64,000 nucleotides of DNA from Streptomyces galbus (GCF_005280195.1 NZ_SZPR01000010.1:495888-559887); one strand, 5' to 3'. Shown: positions 42,125-51,270, numbered from the stretch's first letter. A program made the numbers and translations. Notes: generated by a model from the letters alone, not told the origin.

Positions 42125-42604
42125 ATGACGCAGCGTGCGGAACTCGCCACCGTGCTGGACCGGCTGGCCGTCGACGGACTGATCACCGACTACGCCGTGG
42201 CGGTCGACGACGGCGACTGGACGGCGTACCGGAACCTCTTCACCCCCGACGGACGCGCGGACTACCGCTCGGCGGGCGGTATCGAGGGCGGTGCCCGGGA
42301 CGTCGCCGACTGGCTCGCCGGCAGCCTGCGGCCGTTCGCCGTGCGCCAGCACCTGATCGTCAACCGCCGGGTGCGGTTCGGCGTCCTGGAGCAGGACACC
42401 GGCGACACCGCGCGCGTCCGGGCCGACTACCTCATCCCGCTGGGCCGCGCGGGGGACGACGGGCGGGACGGGGGCGTGCGGGCACCCGACGTCGTGAGCG
42501 GCGGCCGGTACGCCTTCGCGCTGCTGCGCACGGACGACGGCTGGCGGGTGAGGGAGCTGGTCGTGCAGGAGAAGTGGCGCCGCCCGCCGGACCGCACGGG
42601 CTGA
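42125..42604 (+). CDS. SnoaL-like (NTF2-fold) protein
   Basis: A 159-residue NTF2-like protein. LAVDGLITDYAVAVDDGDWTAYRNLFTPDG is the standard SnoaL_4 opening; RQHLIVNRRVRF, then RYAFALLRTDDGWRVRELVV close the barrel. Members include cyclases, isomerases and dehydratases as well as binding proteins; the role here is open. ATG 42125 was chosen over ATG 42107 because AACACT precedes it by 6 bases. It precedes lnt by about 150 bases on the same strand. Confidence 0.78.
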   Translation: MTQRAELATVLDRLAVDGLITDYAVAVDDGDWTAYRNLFTPDGRADYRSAGGIEGGARDVADWLAGSLRPFAVRQHLIVNRRVRFGVLEQDTGDTARVRADYLIPLGRAGDDGRDGGVRAPDVVSGGRYAFALLRTDDGWRVRELVVQEKWRRPPDRTG

Positions 42605-42752
42605 ACCGTGCGGTGACGGACAGCGTGGCACCGCCCGCCCGCACGGGACGCCCGCCCCACCACCCCCTCCATGCCCGGGCCGGCCCGACGTCCCCTGTCG
42701 GAGATCGTCCGCAGCACGCACACTGGAGGCACGACGGGGTAGGGAGCCGCCC

Positions 42753-44324
42753 ATGAAGACGCTCGACCGCCGGCTCGCCTCCCCCTGGCGCCGCTCGGCC
42801 CTCGCCGCCCTCGCCGGCGCCCTGCCCGTGCTGGCCTACCCCGCCCCCGCCCTGTGGTGGTGGGCGTACGTCGCGCTGGTCCCCTGGCTCCTGCTGGCCC
42901 GGGCCGCGCCGACCGGGCGCCGCGCCCTGTACGACGGCTGGAGCGGCGGCTTCGGCTTCATGCTGGCCCTGCACCACTGGCTGCTGCCGGACCTGAACGT
43001 GTTCACCCTGGTCATCGCCGCCCTGCTGGGCGTGCTGTGGGCGCCGTGGGCCTGGCTGGCGCACCGGTACCTGACCGTCGGGGCGGGCGCCTCGCGGGCG
43101 CGGGTCGGGGTGGCGCTGCTGGTGCTGCCGTCGGCGTGGCTGGCCGTGGAACTGGTCCGCTCCTGGCAGGGCCTGGGCGGGCCGTGGGGCATGCTGGGCT
43201 CCACCCAGTGGCAGGTGGCGCCCGCGCTGCGGCTCGCCTCGATCGGCGGGGTGTGGCTGCTGAGCTTCCTGGTCGTCGCCGTGAACGTCGCGGCGGCGGT
43301 GCTCGTCGCCGTGCCGTCCTCCCGGGCGCCCGCCGTCGCCGGCCTGGTCGCCACCGCGGCCGCTACCTCCGCGGCCTGGGTGTGGGCGCCGCGCCCGGAC
43401 GGTGCCGGACGCACCCGGATCGCCGTCGTGCAGCCCGGTGTGATCGACGGTGTCGACCGCCGCTTCGACCGGGAGGAGCAGCTCACCCGCCGTCTGGCCG
43501 GCCAGGGCGTCGACCTGGTCGTGTGGGGCGAGAGCAGCGTCGGGTACGACCTGGCGGCCCGCCCCGACCTGGCCGGCCGGCTCGCCGCCCTGTCCCGCTC
43601 GACCGGCGCGGACATCCTGGTCAACGTGGACGCCCGCCGCTCGGACCGGCCCGGCATCTACAAGAGCTCGATCCTCGTCGGACCGCAGGGGCCCACCGGC
43701 GACCGGTACGACAAGATGCGCCTGGTGCCGTTCGGGGAGTACATACCGGCCCGCTCCCTGCTCGGCTGGGCCACCTCGGTCGGCAAGGCGGCCGGTGAGG
43801 ACCGCCGGCGCGGCACCGAGCAGGTGGTGATGCACGCCGGGCCCGGGCTGCGGATCGGCCCGATGGTGTGCTTCGAGACGGCGTTCCCCGACATGAGCCG
43901 GCGCCTCGCGGACGACGGCGCCGACGTGCTGGTCGCGCAGTCGTCGACGTCGTCGTTCCAGCGGAGCTGGGCGCCCGCGCAGCACGCCTCGCTGGGCGCG
44001 CTGCGCGCCGCCGAGACGGGCCGCCCGTTCGTGCACGCGACTCTGACGGGTGTCTCCGCGGTCTACGACGCGAGCGGGCGACGGCTCGGGTCCCGGGTGG
44101 GCACCGGCGCGAGCACCGCGGCGGTGTACGAGGTGCCGCTCGCGCACGGTGTCACGCCGTACGTGCGGTTCGGCGACTGGCCCGTGCACGGGAGCCTGCT
44201 GGTGCTGGTCGCGCTGGGCCTCACGGAGGGGGCCCGGGCGCTCAGGCCGCGTCGGAGCGCTCCTGGACCGCTCGCACCACCCGCTCGCACAGTTCGTGAG
44301 TCGCCAGCGCGTCCCGGGCGCTGA
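42753..44324 (+). CDS. lnt: Apolipoprotein N-acyltransferase
   Basis: A 523-residue enzyme. Seven or so helices occupy residues about 15-215, followed by an extracellular nitrilase domain. The catalytic triad is readable as the Glu of VVWGESSVG, the Lys of DRYDKMRLVPFGEY and the Cys of PMVCFETAFP. It adds a third acyl chain to lipoproteins at the outer membrane face. Actinobacteria keep this step, and several lipoproteins are encoded nearby. The last 80 bases overlap the convergent oxidoreductase gene, so the final 27 residues may be read-through. Confidence 0.88.
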   Translation: MKTLDRRLASPWRRSALAALAGALPVLAYPAPALWWWAYVALVPWLLLARAAPTGRRALYDGWSGGFGFMLALHHWLLPDLNVFTLVIAALLGVLWAPWAWLAHRYLTVGAGASRARVGVALLVLPSAWLAVELVRSWQGLGGPWGMLGSTQWQVAPALRLASIGGVWLLSFLVVAVNVAAAVLVAVPSSRAPAVAGLVATAAATSAAWVWAPRPDGAGRTRIAVVQPGVIDGVDRRFDREEQLTRRLAGQGVDLVVWGESSVGYDLAARPDLAGRLAALSRSTGADILVNVDARRSDRPGIYKSSILVGPQGPTGDRYDKMRLVPFGEYIPARSLLGWATSVGKAAGEDRRRGTEQVVMHAGPGLRIGPMVCFETAFPDMSRRLADDGADVLVAQSSTSSFQRSWAPAQHASLGALRAAETGRPFVHATLTGVSAVYDASGRRLGSRVGTGASTAAVYEVPLAHGVTPYVRFGDWPVHGSLLVLVALGLTEGARALRPRRSAPGPLAPPARTVRESPARPGR

Positions 44325-45153
44325 GCGTCCGGCCGGCGCGCACGGCGTCGAGGAAGGCGAGCGCGGCCTGTTCGATGCCGCGCTGCCGGGCCACCGGCAC
44401 CCAGTCGCCGCGCCGGCGCACCGTGGGCTGCCCCTTGTGGTCGATCACCTCGGCGAGGTTGACGACCTGGCGCTTGGAGTCCTGCCCGGACACCTCCAGC
44501 ACCTCCTCGGTGGAGCCGCTGAGCCGGTTCATCACGCCGAGCGCGGTGAAGCCGTCGCCGGCGAGCTGCAGCACGACGTGGTGCAGCAGCCCGTCCTCGA
44601 CCCGCGCCCGCACGGTCACGTCGTCGACCGGACCGGGCACCAGGAAGCGCAGGGTGTCGACGACGTGGATGAAGTCGTCGAGGACCATCGTGCGGGGCTC
44701 CTCGGGCAGCCCGACCCGGTTCTTCTGGAGCAGGATCAGCTCGCGCGGGTGGTCGGCGCACTGCGCGTACCCCGGGGCGTGCCGCCGGTTGAAGCCGACG
44801 GCGAGGGAGGTGCCGCGCGCCTCGGCGAGCTCCACCAGCCGCTGGGAGTCCGCGAGGTGGTAGGCCAGCGGCTTGTCCACGTACGTCGGGACGCCCGCCA
44901 CCAGCAGCCGGGCGACGATCTCCGGGTGGGCGGCGGTCGGCGCGTGCACGAAGGCCGCGTCCAGGCCGGCGGCGAGCAGCGCGTCCAGGTCGCGGTGGCG
45001 CTGCGCCGGGGGCAGGTGGAGGGAGTCGGCGACCCGGTCGAGGGTGGCCGGGGTGCGGGTCTGCAGGTGCAGTTCGACCCCGGGCTGCACGCCGAGGACC
45101 GGCAGGTACGCCTTCTGCGCGATGTCACCGAGTCCGATGCAGCCGACCTTCAC
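44242..45153 (-). CDS. Gfo/Idh/MocA-family oxidoreductase
   Basis: A 303-residue NAD(P)-dependent dehydrogenase. MKVGCIGLGDIAQKAYLPVL is the Rossmann start, HAPTAAHPEIVARLL and YVDKPLAYHLADSQRLV contain the EKP-like DKP motif, and GFNRRHAPGYAQ follows. The C-terminal domain (about 125-300) includes DDFIHVVDTLRFLV with the catalytic-type His. Substrates are usually sugars or inositols. GTG 45153 has GGAAGGGG upstream. Its 3' end overlaps lnt by 83 bases in the opposite direction. Confidence 0.85.
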   Translation of the reverse strand: MKVGCIGLGDIAQKAYLPVLGVQPGVELHLQTRTPATLDRVADSLHLPPAQRHRDLDALLAAGLDAAFVHAPTAAHPEIVARLLVAGVPTYVDKPLAYHLADSQRLVELAEARGTSLAVGFNRRHAPGYAQCADHPRELILLQKNRVGLPEEPRTMVLDDFIHVVDTLRFLVPGPVDDVTVRARVEDGLLHHVVLQLAGDGFTALGVMNRLSGSTEEVLEVSGQDSKRQVVNLAEVIDHKGQPTVRRRGDWVPVARQRGIEQAALAFLDAVRAGRTLSARDALATHELCERVVRAVQERSDAA

Positions 45154-45283
45154 GGGAGCCCCTTCCCTGCTGTGTGCGGATGCGTGTTCGCATGCCTGCA
45201 CCGCAGCATACGGTGCCGGTCCGGCCGGCCCCACGGGAGGAAAAGGCGTGATGGACCGGCCCCCGGCACGCCACGATGCCCGC

Positions 45284-45802
45284 ATGACCAAGACGACGCA
45301 ACGCACCATGCCCGCCCAGAACGCCGACGAGCGCGCCATGCTGGAGGGCTGGCTGGAGTACCACCGCCAGACCCTGGCCGCGAAGTGCGAGGGCCTCACC
45401 GACGCCCAGCTCAGGACCGCCGCCGTAGCACCGTCCGAACTGTCCCTGCTGGGGCTCGTGCGGCACATGGCGGAGGTCGAGCGCCACTGGTTCCGCAGGA
45501 TCCTCGTGGGCGAGACCCGCGACCCGATCTACTACGACGAAGCCGACCCCGACGGCGACTTCCACACCGGCGAACAGGACACGTACGCCGAGGCGCACGG
45601 CACCTGGCAGGAGGAGGTCGAGGAAGCCCGGAAGAACGCCGCCCGGCACGCGCTGGACGACCTCTCCGTCGGCAAGGGCCGCTCCACCGGCGAGCCGTTC
45701 AACCTGCGGTGGATCTACACCCACATGATCGAGGAGTACGCCCGCCACAACGGCCACGCCGACCTCCTGCGCGAACGCATCGACGGCACGACCGGCGACT
45801 GA
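45284..45802 (+). CDS. DinB/DUF664 family protein
   Basis: A 172-residue four-helix-bundle protein. MLEGWLEYHRQTLAAKCEGLTD opens the bundle; LVRHMAEVERHWF supplies His residues and RHNGHADLLRERIDG the third His of the metal site. The family includes mycothiol-dependent transferases; many actinobacterial members detoxify electrophiles, which I infer only weakly. The name is historical and does not imply a DNA polymerase. CACGAT lies 6 bases before ATG 45284. Confidence 0.83.
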   Translation: MTKTTQRTMPAQNADERAMLEGWLEYHRQTLAAKCEGLTDAQLRTAAVAPSELSLLGLVRHMAEVERHWFRRILVGETRDPIYYDEADPDGDFHTGEQDTYAEAHGTWQEEVEEARKNAARHALDDLSVGKGRSTGEPFNLRWIYTHMIEEYARHNGHADLLRERIDGTTGD

Positions 45803-45893
45803 ACCCGGCCGGCGGGACGGGCGATCACCCGTGCGGGGCAACCTGCGCCCGTCCGCTGTCGCGCGGGACGGCGCAGGCACCAGAGTGGCGCGG

Positions 45894-46376
45894 GTGCAGC
45901 GAACGACGACTACCGCAACGCTCCTGGTCGCGACGGCCCTCACGGCCCTCACCGGGTGTATGACCGTGCAGGACCATCCGTCGGCGCCCGGCGCCCCGCC
46001 CTCGGCGTCCTCGCGGCCCTCGCTGCCGCGGTCGGACGGCCCGGCCGGAGCCTAGGTGGCGCAGGCACCCGCACGGGAGGCGCTGGAGAGGGTCGGTCCG
46101 TCGGACCCCTCCCACCCGGCGTCCGGCGGGCCGCGGCGGGCGGCGGGCGGACAGGACAGCGCCGGGCGCCCCGCCCCGCACCCCCGTCCACCCCGTCCGG
46201 CACCGCACCGGACCGGCCGGTCCCGCGCGGAGGTCCCCGACGCCCGGAAGGCCGCGAAGAGCGCCTCCGACGCGGTGCGCCGCAGCACCGACGTGTGCGC
46301 GCTGGGCAAGCGGTACGGGGGCTGGCGCGCGGACAGCCCGCAGGCGGTGATCTGCGAGCGGACGTACGGCCGTTAG
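45894..46376 (+). pseudogene. Lipoprotein gene split by an in-frame TAG stop
   Basis: GTG 45894 begins a lipoprotein signal (VQRTTTTATLLVATALTALTGC, with the lipobox LTGC), then a Pro/Ser-rich segment to a TAG at 46053-46055. The same frame resumes at once with GTG 46056 and runs 106 more residues to 46376. That second part has no signal of its own but ends in TDVCALGKRYGGWRADSPQA followed by VICERTYG, a compact two-Cys segment typical of exported proteins. I therefore read it as one gene cut by an amber codon. Re-initiation at 46056 or read-through are alternatives. Confidence 0.62.
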
Positions 46377-46434
46377 AGGGGGGCGGCGACGGCTGCGTCC
46401 GGGGGCACGTCGACGCCGCGCGCGCCCGACCGGC

Positions 46435-46929
46435 TCAGCCGCCTCGGCGGGACGGGATGCCGTGCTCCCCGTCCGGGCCCTCGTCGCCGAGCCGCAGCTC
46501 CAGGCGTCCGATCGCCGCGCGCACCCCGGCGCCGTAGCCGTCGTCGGCGAGGACGTCCGCCGCGGCGCGGGCCCGGCGCACATGGGTGCGGGCGGCGGCC
46601 ACGCGGCCCAGCTTGGCGTAGTCCGCGGCGAGACTGAGGTGCAGCGAGGGGTACAGGGCGCGCACCGCGACCGACTCCCGGTGCTCCTCGGCCGCCGTCA
46701 GCGCCCTGAGGTCCCAGGCCAGCTCGTCCTCGGGGTCGTCGTGGGTGTCGGCCAGGTAGTGGGCGAGGGTGCAGCGGTGGAGCGGCTCGCCGTGCTCGCC
46801 CAGCTCGGTCCACAGGTCGAGGAGGCGGCGGCGGGCCTCCTCGCGGTCGCCCCCGTGGTGCAGCATCACGACCTGGCCGATCCGTGTGGGCACGCTGTCC
46901 GGCGCCGCCCGTTCCCGTTGCTCCGCCAC
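46435..46929 (-). CDS. Tetratricopeptide-like helical protein
   Basis: A protein of about 164 residues. Helical pairs with TPR-like spacing are visible: GGDREEARRRLLDLWTELGE, then HRCTLAHYLADTHDDPEDEL, RALYPSLHLSLAADYAKLGR and ARTHVRRARAAADVL. The first 25 residues are acidic and disordered. GTG 46929 was selected because GGAGG lies exactly 5 bases upstream; the frame remains open far beyond it through the ung region. A scaffold role is inferred from the fold. Confidence 0.7.
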   Translation of the reverse strand: MAEQRERAAPDSVPTRIGQVVMLHHGGDREEARRRLLDLWTELGEHGEPLHRCTLAHYLADTHDDPEDELAWDLRALTAAEEHRESVAVRALYPSLHLSLAADYAKLGRVAAARTHVRRARAAADVLADDGYGAGVRAAIGRLELRLGDEGPDGEHGIPSRRGG

Positions 46930-47078
46930 CGCGTCCTCCGCGTCCTCGTCGGCCGTCGCACCGCTGCTGCCACCGACGCTAGCCCCAGCCGTGGGAGGGC
47001 GCGCCCGGGCGGCGGGCCGGCGCGGGGCCGGCCCGGAGGGTGCCCGGGCGCCGGACGCGGGCCGGCGCGGCCGGGGGA

Positions 47079-47762
47079 TCAGCCGAGGTCGGGGATCGTC
47101 CAGTCGATCGGCTCGTGCCCCTGGCGGGCCACCGCCTCGTTGATCTGCGTGAACGGGCGCGAGCCGAAGAACTTCTTCGCCGACAGCGGGGAGGGGTGCG
47201 CGCCCTTGACGACCGCGTGGCGCGTCTCGTCGATCAGCGGGAGCTTCTTCTGCGCGTAGTTGCCCCACAGGACGAAGACGGCCGGGTCGGGCCGGTCGGC
47301 GACGGCGCGGATCACCGCGTCCGTGAACTTCTCCCAGCCCTTGCCCTTGTGCGAGTTGGCCTCGCCGGCGCGGACGGTGAGGACCGCGTTGAGCAGCAGG
47401 ACGCCCTGGCGGGCCCACGGCATCAGGTAGCCGTTGTCGGGGACGGGAGTGCCCAGCTCCTCGTGCATCTCCTTGTAGATGTTCCGCAGGGACGGCGGGA
47501 TCTTCACCCCGGGCCGCACCGAGAAGCACAGCCCGTGGCCCTGGCCCTCGCCGTGGTAGGGGTCCTGACCCAGGATCAGGACCTTCACCCGGTCGTAGGG
47601 CGTGGCGTCGAGCGCGGCGAAGACCTCCTCGCGCGGCGGGTAGACCGGACCCCTCGCCCGCTCGTCCTCGACGAACTCCGTCAGCTCCTTGAAGTAGGGC
47701 TGCTGCAGCTCGTCGCCCAGCACCCCGCGCCAGGAATCGGGCAGCATGGCGGTGTCGGTCAC
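47079..47762 (-). CDS. ung: Uracil-DNA glycosylase, family 1
   Basis: A 227-residue repair enzyme. VLILGQDPYHGEGQGHGLCFS is the water-activating loop with the catalytic Asp; GVLLLNAVLTVRAGEANSH and VKGAHPSPLSAKKFFGSRPF (the HPSPLS DNA-intercalation loop) follow. It excises uracil from DNA in the cytoplasm. GTG 47762 has AAGGA about 8 bases upstream. The gene is separate from the mug-like gene at 593. Confidence 0.95.
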   Translation of the reverse strand: MTDTAMLPDSWRGVLGDELQQPYFKELTEFVEDERARGPVYPPREEVFAALDATPYDRVKVLILGQDPYHGEGQGHGLCFSVRPGVKIPPSLRNIYKEMHEELGTPVPDNGYLMPWARQGVLLLNAVLTVRAGEANSHKGKGWEKFTDAVIRAVADRPDPAVFVLWGNYAQKKLPLIDETRHAVVKGAHPSPLSAKKFFGSRPFTQINEAVARQGHEPIDWTIPDLG

Positions 47763-47840
47763 GTCAACGTCCTTCGGTCGTACGGTCGCTCCGGTCCTCA
47801 GAACCTACAGGCGACCACTGACAGCGGGCGGGCCCGTCCG

Positions 47841-49424
47841 CTACCAGCTGGTCTTGCGGGACAGTTCCCACATCATCATGATCGTCGAGGGGTCGAGGGC
47901 CCGCTCGCCGCCGGAGATGTCCTCGCTGGCGGCCACGTACGCCTTGCCCTGCCACAGCGGGAGCAGCCGGGCGTCGTCGACGAGGACCCGCTGGGCCTGC
48001 TCGAAGTCCTTCACCACCTGGCCGCGGTCGCTCTCCTGGCGGGAGCGGGGCAGCAGGGTGGCGGTGATCTCCTTGGCCGGGTAGGGCGTGCCGAGGGCGT
48101 TCTGCTCGCCGACGAAGGGGGCGATGAAGTTGTCGGCGTCGGGGAAGTCGGGGAACCAGCCGCGGCCGAACACCGGGTACTCGCCCTTCTGGTAGCCCAC
48201 CACGTACGTCTTCCACGGGCGGCTCTTGAGGGTGATGCGGAACAGTCCGGAGTTCTCGAGCTGGCGCTTGAGCTCCTTGAACTCCAGGGCGGTCTCGGAG
48301 CCGTAGCGGTCGGTGGTGTACCAGAGGGTCAGCGGCACCGGCCCGTTGATGCCGGCGCTCGTGAGGATTTGCTTCGCCTTCGCGGGGTCGGGGTCGCCGA
48401 AGGTGTCGAAGTACGGCGTGGTGTGCCCGGTCAGGCCCTGCGGGACCATGGAGTACAGCGGCTCCACGGTGTCCTTGTAGATGGTGTGCGCGAGGGCGGT
48501 GCGGTCGACGAGCTGGGCGATCGCCCGGCGCACGGCGCGCTTGGCGGCCCACGGGTCCTTGGGGTTGAACACCAGGTAGTTGATGTCGGTGCCGGCGCCC
48601 TCGACGAGCTGCAGCCCCTTGTTGGCGGCGTCCTTGCGCCCGAGGGAGACGATGTCGTCGGCGGCCAGGCCGCGGTAGGTGACGTCGATCTTCTTGCTCC
48701 GCAGCGCCTTGACCATGGGGGCCGAGTCCTGGAAGTACCGGATGGTGACCGCGCCGTTGCGCCGGTCGGCGAAGCCCTTGTAGCGCTCGTTGCGGACCAG
48801 TTCGGCGCGCTTGCCCTCCTGGTAGTCCTGGAGCTTGTACGGCCCGGAGCCGACGACGCCGGAGTCCTTGCGCAGCGCGTCGGCGGGGTAGCCCTTGGGG
48901 TCGACGAGGGACATGGCGGGCGTGGCGAGCACGAACGGGAACGTGGCGTCGGCCTTGTTGAGCCGGAAGACGACCTCGCGGTCACCGAGCGCCTGCACGT
49001 GGTCGAGGCTGCCGAGCAGACCGGCCGGGCCGCTGGGCGCGTTGATCTCGCGGATGCGGTCGAAGGAGTGCTTCACGGCCTGCGCGTCGAGCTTGTCGCC
49101 GTTGGAGAAGGTCAGGCCCGGGCGCAGTTCGCAGCGGTAGGCGCGGTTGGTGGTGTCGGTGAACGCGCAGCTCTTGGCGGCGTCGGGCTCGGGCGTGGAC
49201 GCGCCGCTGGGGTAGGCCAGCAGGGTCTGGTAGATGTTGCGGAACAGCTCCCAGGAGCCGTCCCAGGAGGCGGCGGGGTCCAGCGTGCTCGGGGCGCTGG
49301 TGGTGCCGACGACGATCGGCCCCTGGTCGTCGGAGCCGCTGCCGGAGAAGTAACCGCACCCGGCGACCATGCCTATGGATGCGATCGCCGCCACTGGCCG
49401 AAGGCTTCGCTTCCGGTTGAACAC
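47841..49424 (-). CDS. ABC transporter substrate-binding lipoprotein, family 5 (peptide/oligopeptide type)
   Basis: A 527-residue extracellular binding protein. The signal ends in the lipobox MVAGCGYF; the mature part has IVVGTTSAPSTLDPAASWDG, LRPGLTFSNGDKLDAQAVKHSF and VVGSGPYKLQDYQEGKRAEL, all SBP_bac_5 marks. Ligands of this class are peptides, nickel or opines. GTG 49424 was chosen over GTG 49430 because GAGGAG then lies 7 bases upstream. No permease or ATPase gene is next to it, so it is an orphan that may work with a distant Opp/Dpp system. Confidence 0.88.
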   Translation of the reverse strand: MFNRKRSLRPVAAIASIGMVAGCGYFSGSGSDDQGPIVVGTTSAPSTLDPAASWDGSWELFRNIYQTLLAYPSGASTPEPDAAKSCAFTDTTNRAYRCELRPGLTFSNGDKLDAQAVKHSFDRIREINAPSGPAGLLGSLDHVQALGDREVVFRLNKADATFPFVLATPAMSLVDPKGYPADALRKDSGVVGSGPYKLQDYQEGKRAELVRNERYKGFADRRNGAVTIRYFQDSAPMVKALRSKKIDVTYRGLAADDIVSLGRKDAANKGLQLVEGAGTDINYLVFNPKDPWAAKRAVRRAIAQLVDRTALAHTIYKDTVEPLYSMVPQGLTGHTTPYFDTFGDPDPAKAKQILTSAGINGPVPLTLWYTTDRYGSETALEFKELKRQLENSGLFRITLKSRPWKTYVVGYQKGEYPVFGRGWFPDFPDADNFIAPFVGEQNALGTPYPAKEITATLLPRSRQESDRGQVVKDFEQAQRVLVDDARLLPLWQGKAYVAASEDISGGERALDPSTIMMMWELSRKTSW

Positions 49425-49567
49425 GCGCACGCTCCTCGATCTGCCGTACCAAGGGTCGGCCGACCATACCGCAGTGCCACGGGGGTTGAACCTGGTTCGG
49501 GAGGGGGTCTTGATCCACCCGTTGCCGACTACGTTGTCAGGCCCCCGCGGGCCTTGCGGGACATGAC

Positions 49568-49603
49568 GAAGGCGCCGTTCCCGTCAAGGAAACGGCGCCC
49601 TTC
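49568..49603 (-). terminator. Hairpin downstream of the SDR operon
   Basis: A long imperfect stem pairs GAAGGCGCCGTTCC with GGAAACGGCGCCCTTC around a 6-base loop, about 40 bases past the SDR stop codon in the minus direction. It ends the operon before the substrate-binding gene. Confidence 0.6.
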
Positions 49604-49644
49604 GTGAGCCCTTCGTGACCGCTCGGCGGGCGGGCCCGGGACGG

Positions 49645-50397
49645 TCAGCCGACGCCGGCGTTGAGGAAGATGCCGCCGTCGACGACGAGGGTCTGACCGG
49701 TGACCCAGTCGGACTGCCCGGACGTCAGGAAGGCCGCGGCGCCGCCGATGTCGGAGGGCACCCCGAGGCGGCCCAGCGGGTAGGCCGCGGCGGCCTCCTC
49801 CTCGCGGCCCTCGTACAGGGCCTGGGCGAACTTCGTCTTCACCACGGCCGGCGCGATCGCGTTGACCCGCACCTTGGGCGCGAACTCGTGGGCGAGCTGC
49901 TGGGTGAGGTTGATCAGCGCGGCCTTGCTCACGCCGTAGGCGGCGATGAACGGCGAGGGCGCGATGCCCGCGACGGAGGCGATGTTGACGATGGCGCCGC
50001 CGTTGTCCTTCTGCCAGGCGTGCCAGGTCCGCTGCGCGAAGCCGAGCGCGGAGATCACGTTGGTCTCGAACACCTTGCGCGCCACGTTCAGGTCGAGGTC
50101 GGCGATCGGCCCGAACACCGGGTTGGTACCGGCGTTGTTGACCAGGTAGTCGACGCGCCCGAAGGCTTCCATCACGCGGTCGACGGCCTCGGCCTGGTGC
50201 GCCTCGTCGTGGGCCTTGCCGGCGACGCCGATGACCCGGTCGGCGCCGAGCTTGTCGACGGCCTCCTTGAGGGCGTCCTCGTTGCGGCCGGTGATGCAGA
50301 CCCGGTCGCCGCGGGCCACGAGGGCCTCCGCGACGCCGTAGCCGATGCCGCGGCTGGCGCCCGTGACCAGGGCGACCTTGCCGGAGAGTTCAGTCAT
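49645..50397 (-). CDS. SDR-family oxidoreductase
   Basis: A 250-residue short-chain dehydrogenase. KVALVTGASRGIGYGVAEAL (TGxxxGxG), LVNNAGTNP, then the active site Ser in VNIASVAG and the Tyr-Lys pair in YGVSKAALINL. The Arg after the second strand (ITGRNED) indicates NADP preference. It is the second gene of an operon: the upstream FabG-like gene ends 12 bases before its ATG. The substrate is unknown. Confidence 0.86.
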   Translation of the reverse strand: MTELSGKVALVTGASRGIGYGVAEALVARGDRVCITGRNEDALKEAVDKLGADRVIGVAGKAHDEAHQAEAVDRVMEAFGRVDYLVNNAGTNPVFGPIADLDLNVARKVFETNVISALGFAQRTWHAWQKDNGGAIVNIASVAGIAPSPFIAAYGVSKAALINLTQQLAHEFAPKVRVNAIAPAVVKTKFAQALYEGREEEAAAAYPLGRLGVPSDIGGAAAFLTSGQSDWVTGQTLVVDGGIFLNAGVG

Positions 50398-50409
50398 GTC
50401 CGTCTACCT

Positions 50410-51171
50410 TCAGTTGAGCGGGCCGCCGGCCACGTACAGCACCTGGCCGGAGACGAAGCCGGCCGCCTCGCCGGTGAAGAACGCGATGGCGTTGGCGATG
50501 TCCTCGGGCTCGCCGACGCGCTGCACCGGGATCTGCGTGGCGGCGGCCTTCTTGAAGTCGTCGAAGCCCATGCCGACGCGCTCGGCGGTCGCGGCGGTCA
50601 TGTCGGTGGCGATGAAGCCGGGGGCGACGGCGTTGGCGGTGATGCCGAACTTGCCCAGCTCGATGGCGAGGGTCTTGGTGAAGCCCTGCAGACCCGCCTT
50701 GGCGGCCGAGTAGTTGGCCTGGCCGCGGTTGCCGAGCGCGGAGGACGAGGAGAGGTTGACGATCCGGCCGAAGCCGGCGTCCACCATGTGCTTCTGGACC
50801 GCCTTGGTCATCAGGAACGAGCCGCGCAGGTGCACGTTCAGGACGGTGTCCCAGTCGGAGGCGCTCATCTTGAACAGCAGGTTGTCGCGCAGCACGCCCG
50901 CGTTGTTGACCAGGATGGTCGGGGCCCCGAGCTCCTCGACGATCCGGGCGACGGCCGCCTCGACCTGCGCCTCGTCGGAGACGTCCGCGCCGACCGCGAC
51001 CGCCCTGCCGCCGGCCGCCGTGATCTTCTCCACGGTGTCCTTGCAGGCCGCCTCGTCGAGGTCGATCACCGCGACCGCGCGCCCCTCGGCGGCCAGCCGT
51101 ACGGCGGTGGCGGCACCGATGCCGCGCGCCGCACCGGTGACTACTGCGACCCGCTGTTCTGTGGTGGACAT
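50410..51171 (-). CDS. fabG: 3-oxoacyl-ACP reductase-like SDR
   Basis: A 253-residue SDR resembling FabG. RVAVVTGAARGIGAATAV, ILVNNAGVLRDNLLFKMS, INLSSSSALGN with active Ser, YSAAKAGLQGFTKTLAIELG (Tyr-Lys) and NAVAPGFIATDMT are all present. It probably reduces 3-ketoacyl-ACP or -CoA with NADPH. ATG 51171 has GAGGAG 9 bases upstream. It heads a two-gene operon with a consensus promoter at 51302-51330. The main chromosomal fabG is likely elsewhere, so this may be a paralogue. Confidence 0.85.
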   Translation of the reverse strand: MSTTEQRVAVVTGAARGIGAATAVRLAAEGRAVAVIDLDEAACKDTVEKITAAGGRAVAVGADVSDEAQVEAAVARIVEELGAPTILVNNAGVLRDNLLFKMSASDWDTVLNVHLRGSFLMTKAVQKHMVDAGFGRIVNLSSSSALGNRGQANYSAAKAGLQGFTKTLAIELGKFGITANAVAPGFIATDMTAATAERVGMGFDDFKKAAATQIPVQRVGEPEDIANAIAFFTGEAAGFVSGQVLYVAGGPLN

Positions 51172-51270
51172 GTGCTGGATCTCCTCGCCGTCGAGAACGC
51201 CTGGGAACACCTGGGAAGGTCCGGCACCGGCACCCGGCCGGGGCCGCGGCCCCGACGGTACGCCCCTCGG

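Noticed and set aside
45284..45802. DNA damage-inducible polymerase
   Set aside because: The DinB four-helix family shares only a name with polymerase IV; the sequence has the metal-binding His pattern instead.
49475..49505. tRNA-like GGTTGAACCTGGTTCGGG
   Set aside because: No cloverleaf arms or anticodon stem could be drawn around it.
49645..51171. Polyketide or fatty-acid biosynthetic cluster
   Set aside because: Only two SDR genes are present; there is no synthase, carrier protein or tailoring gene around them.
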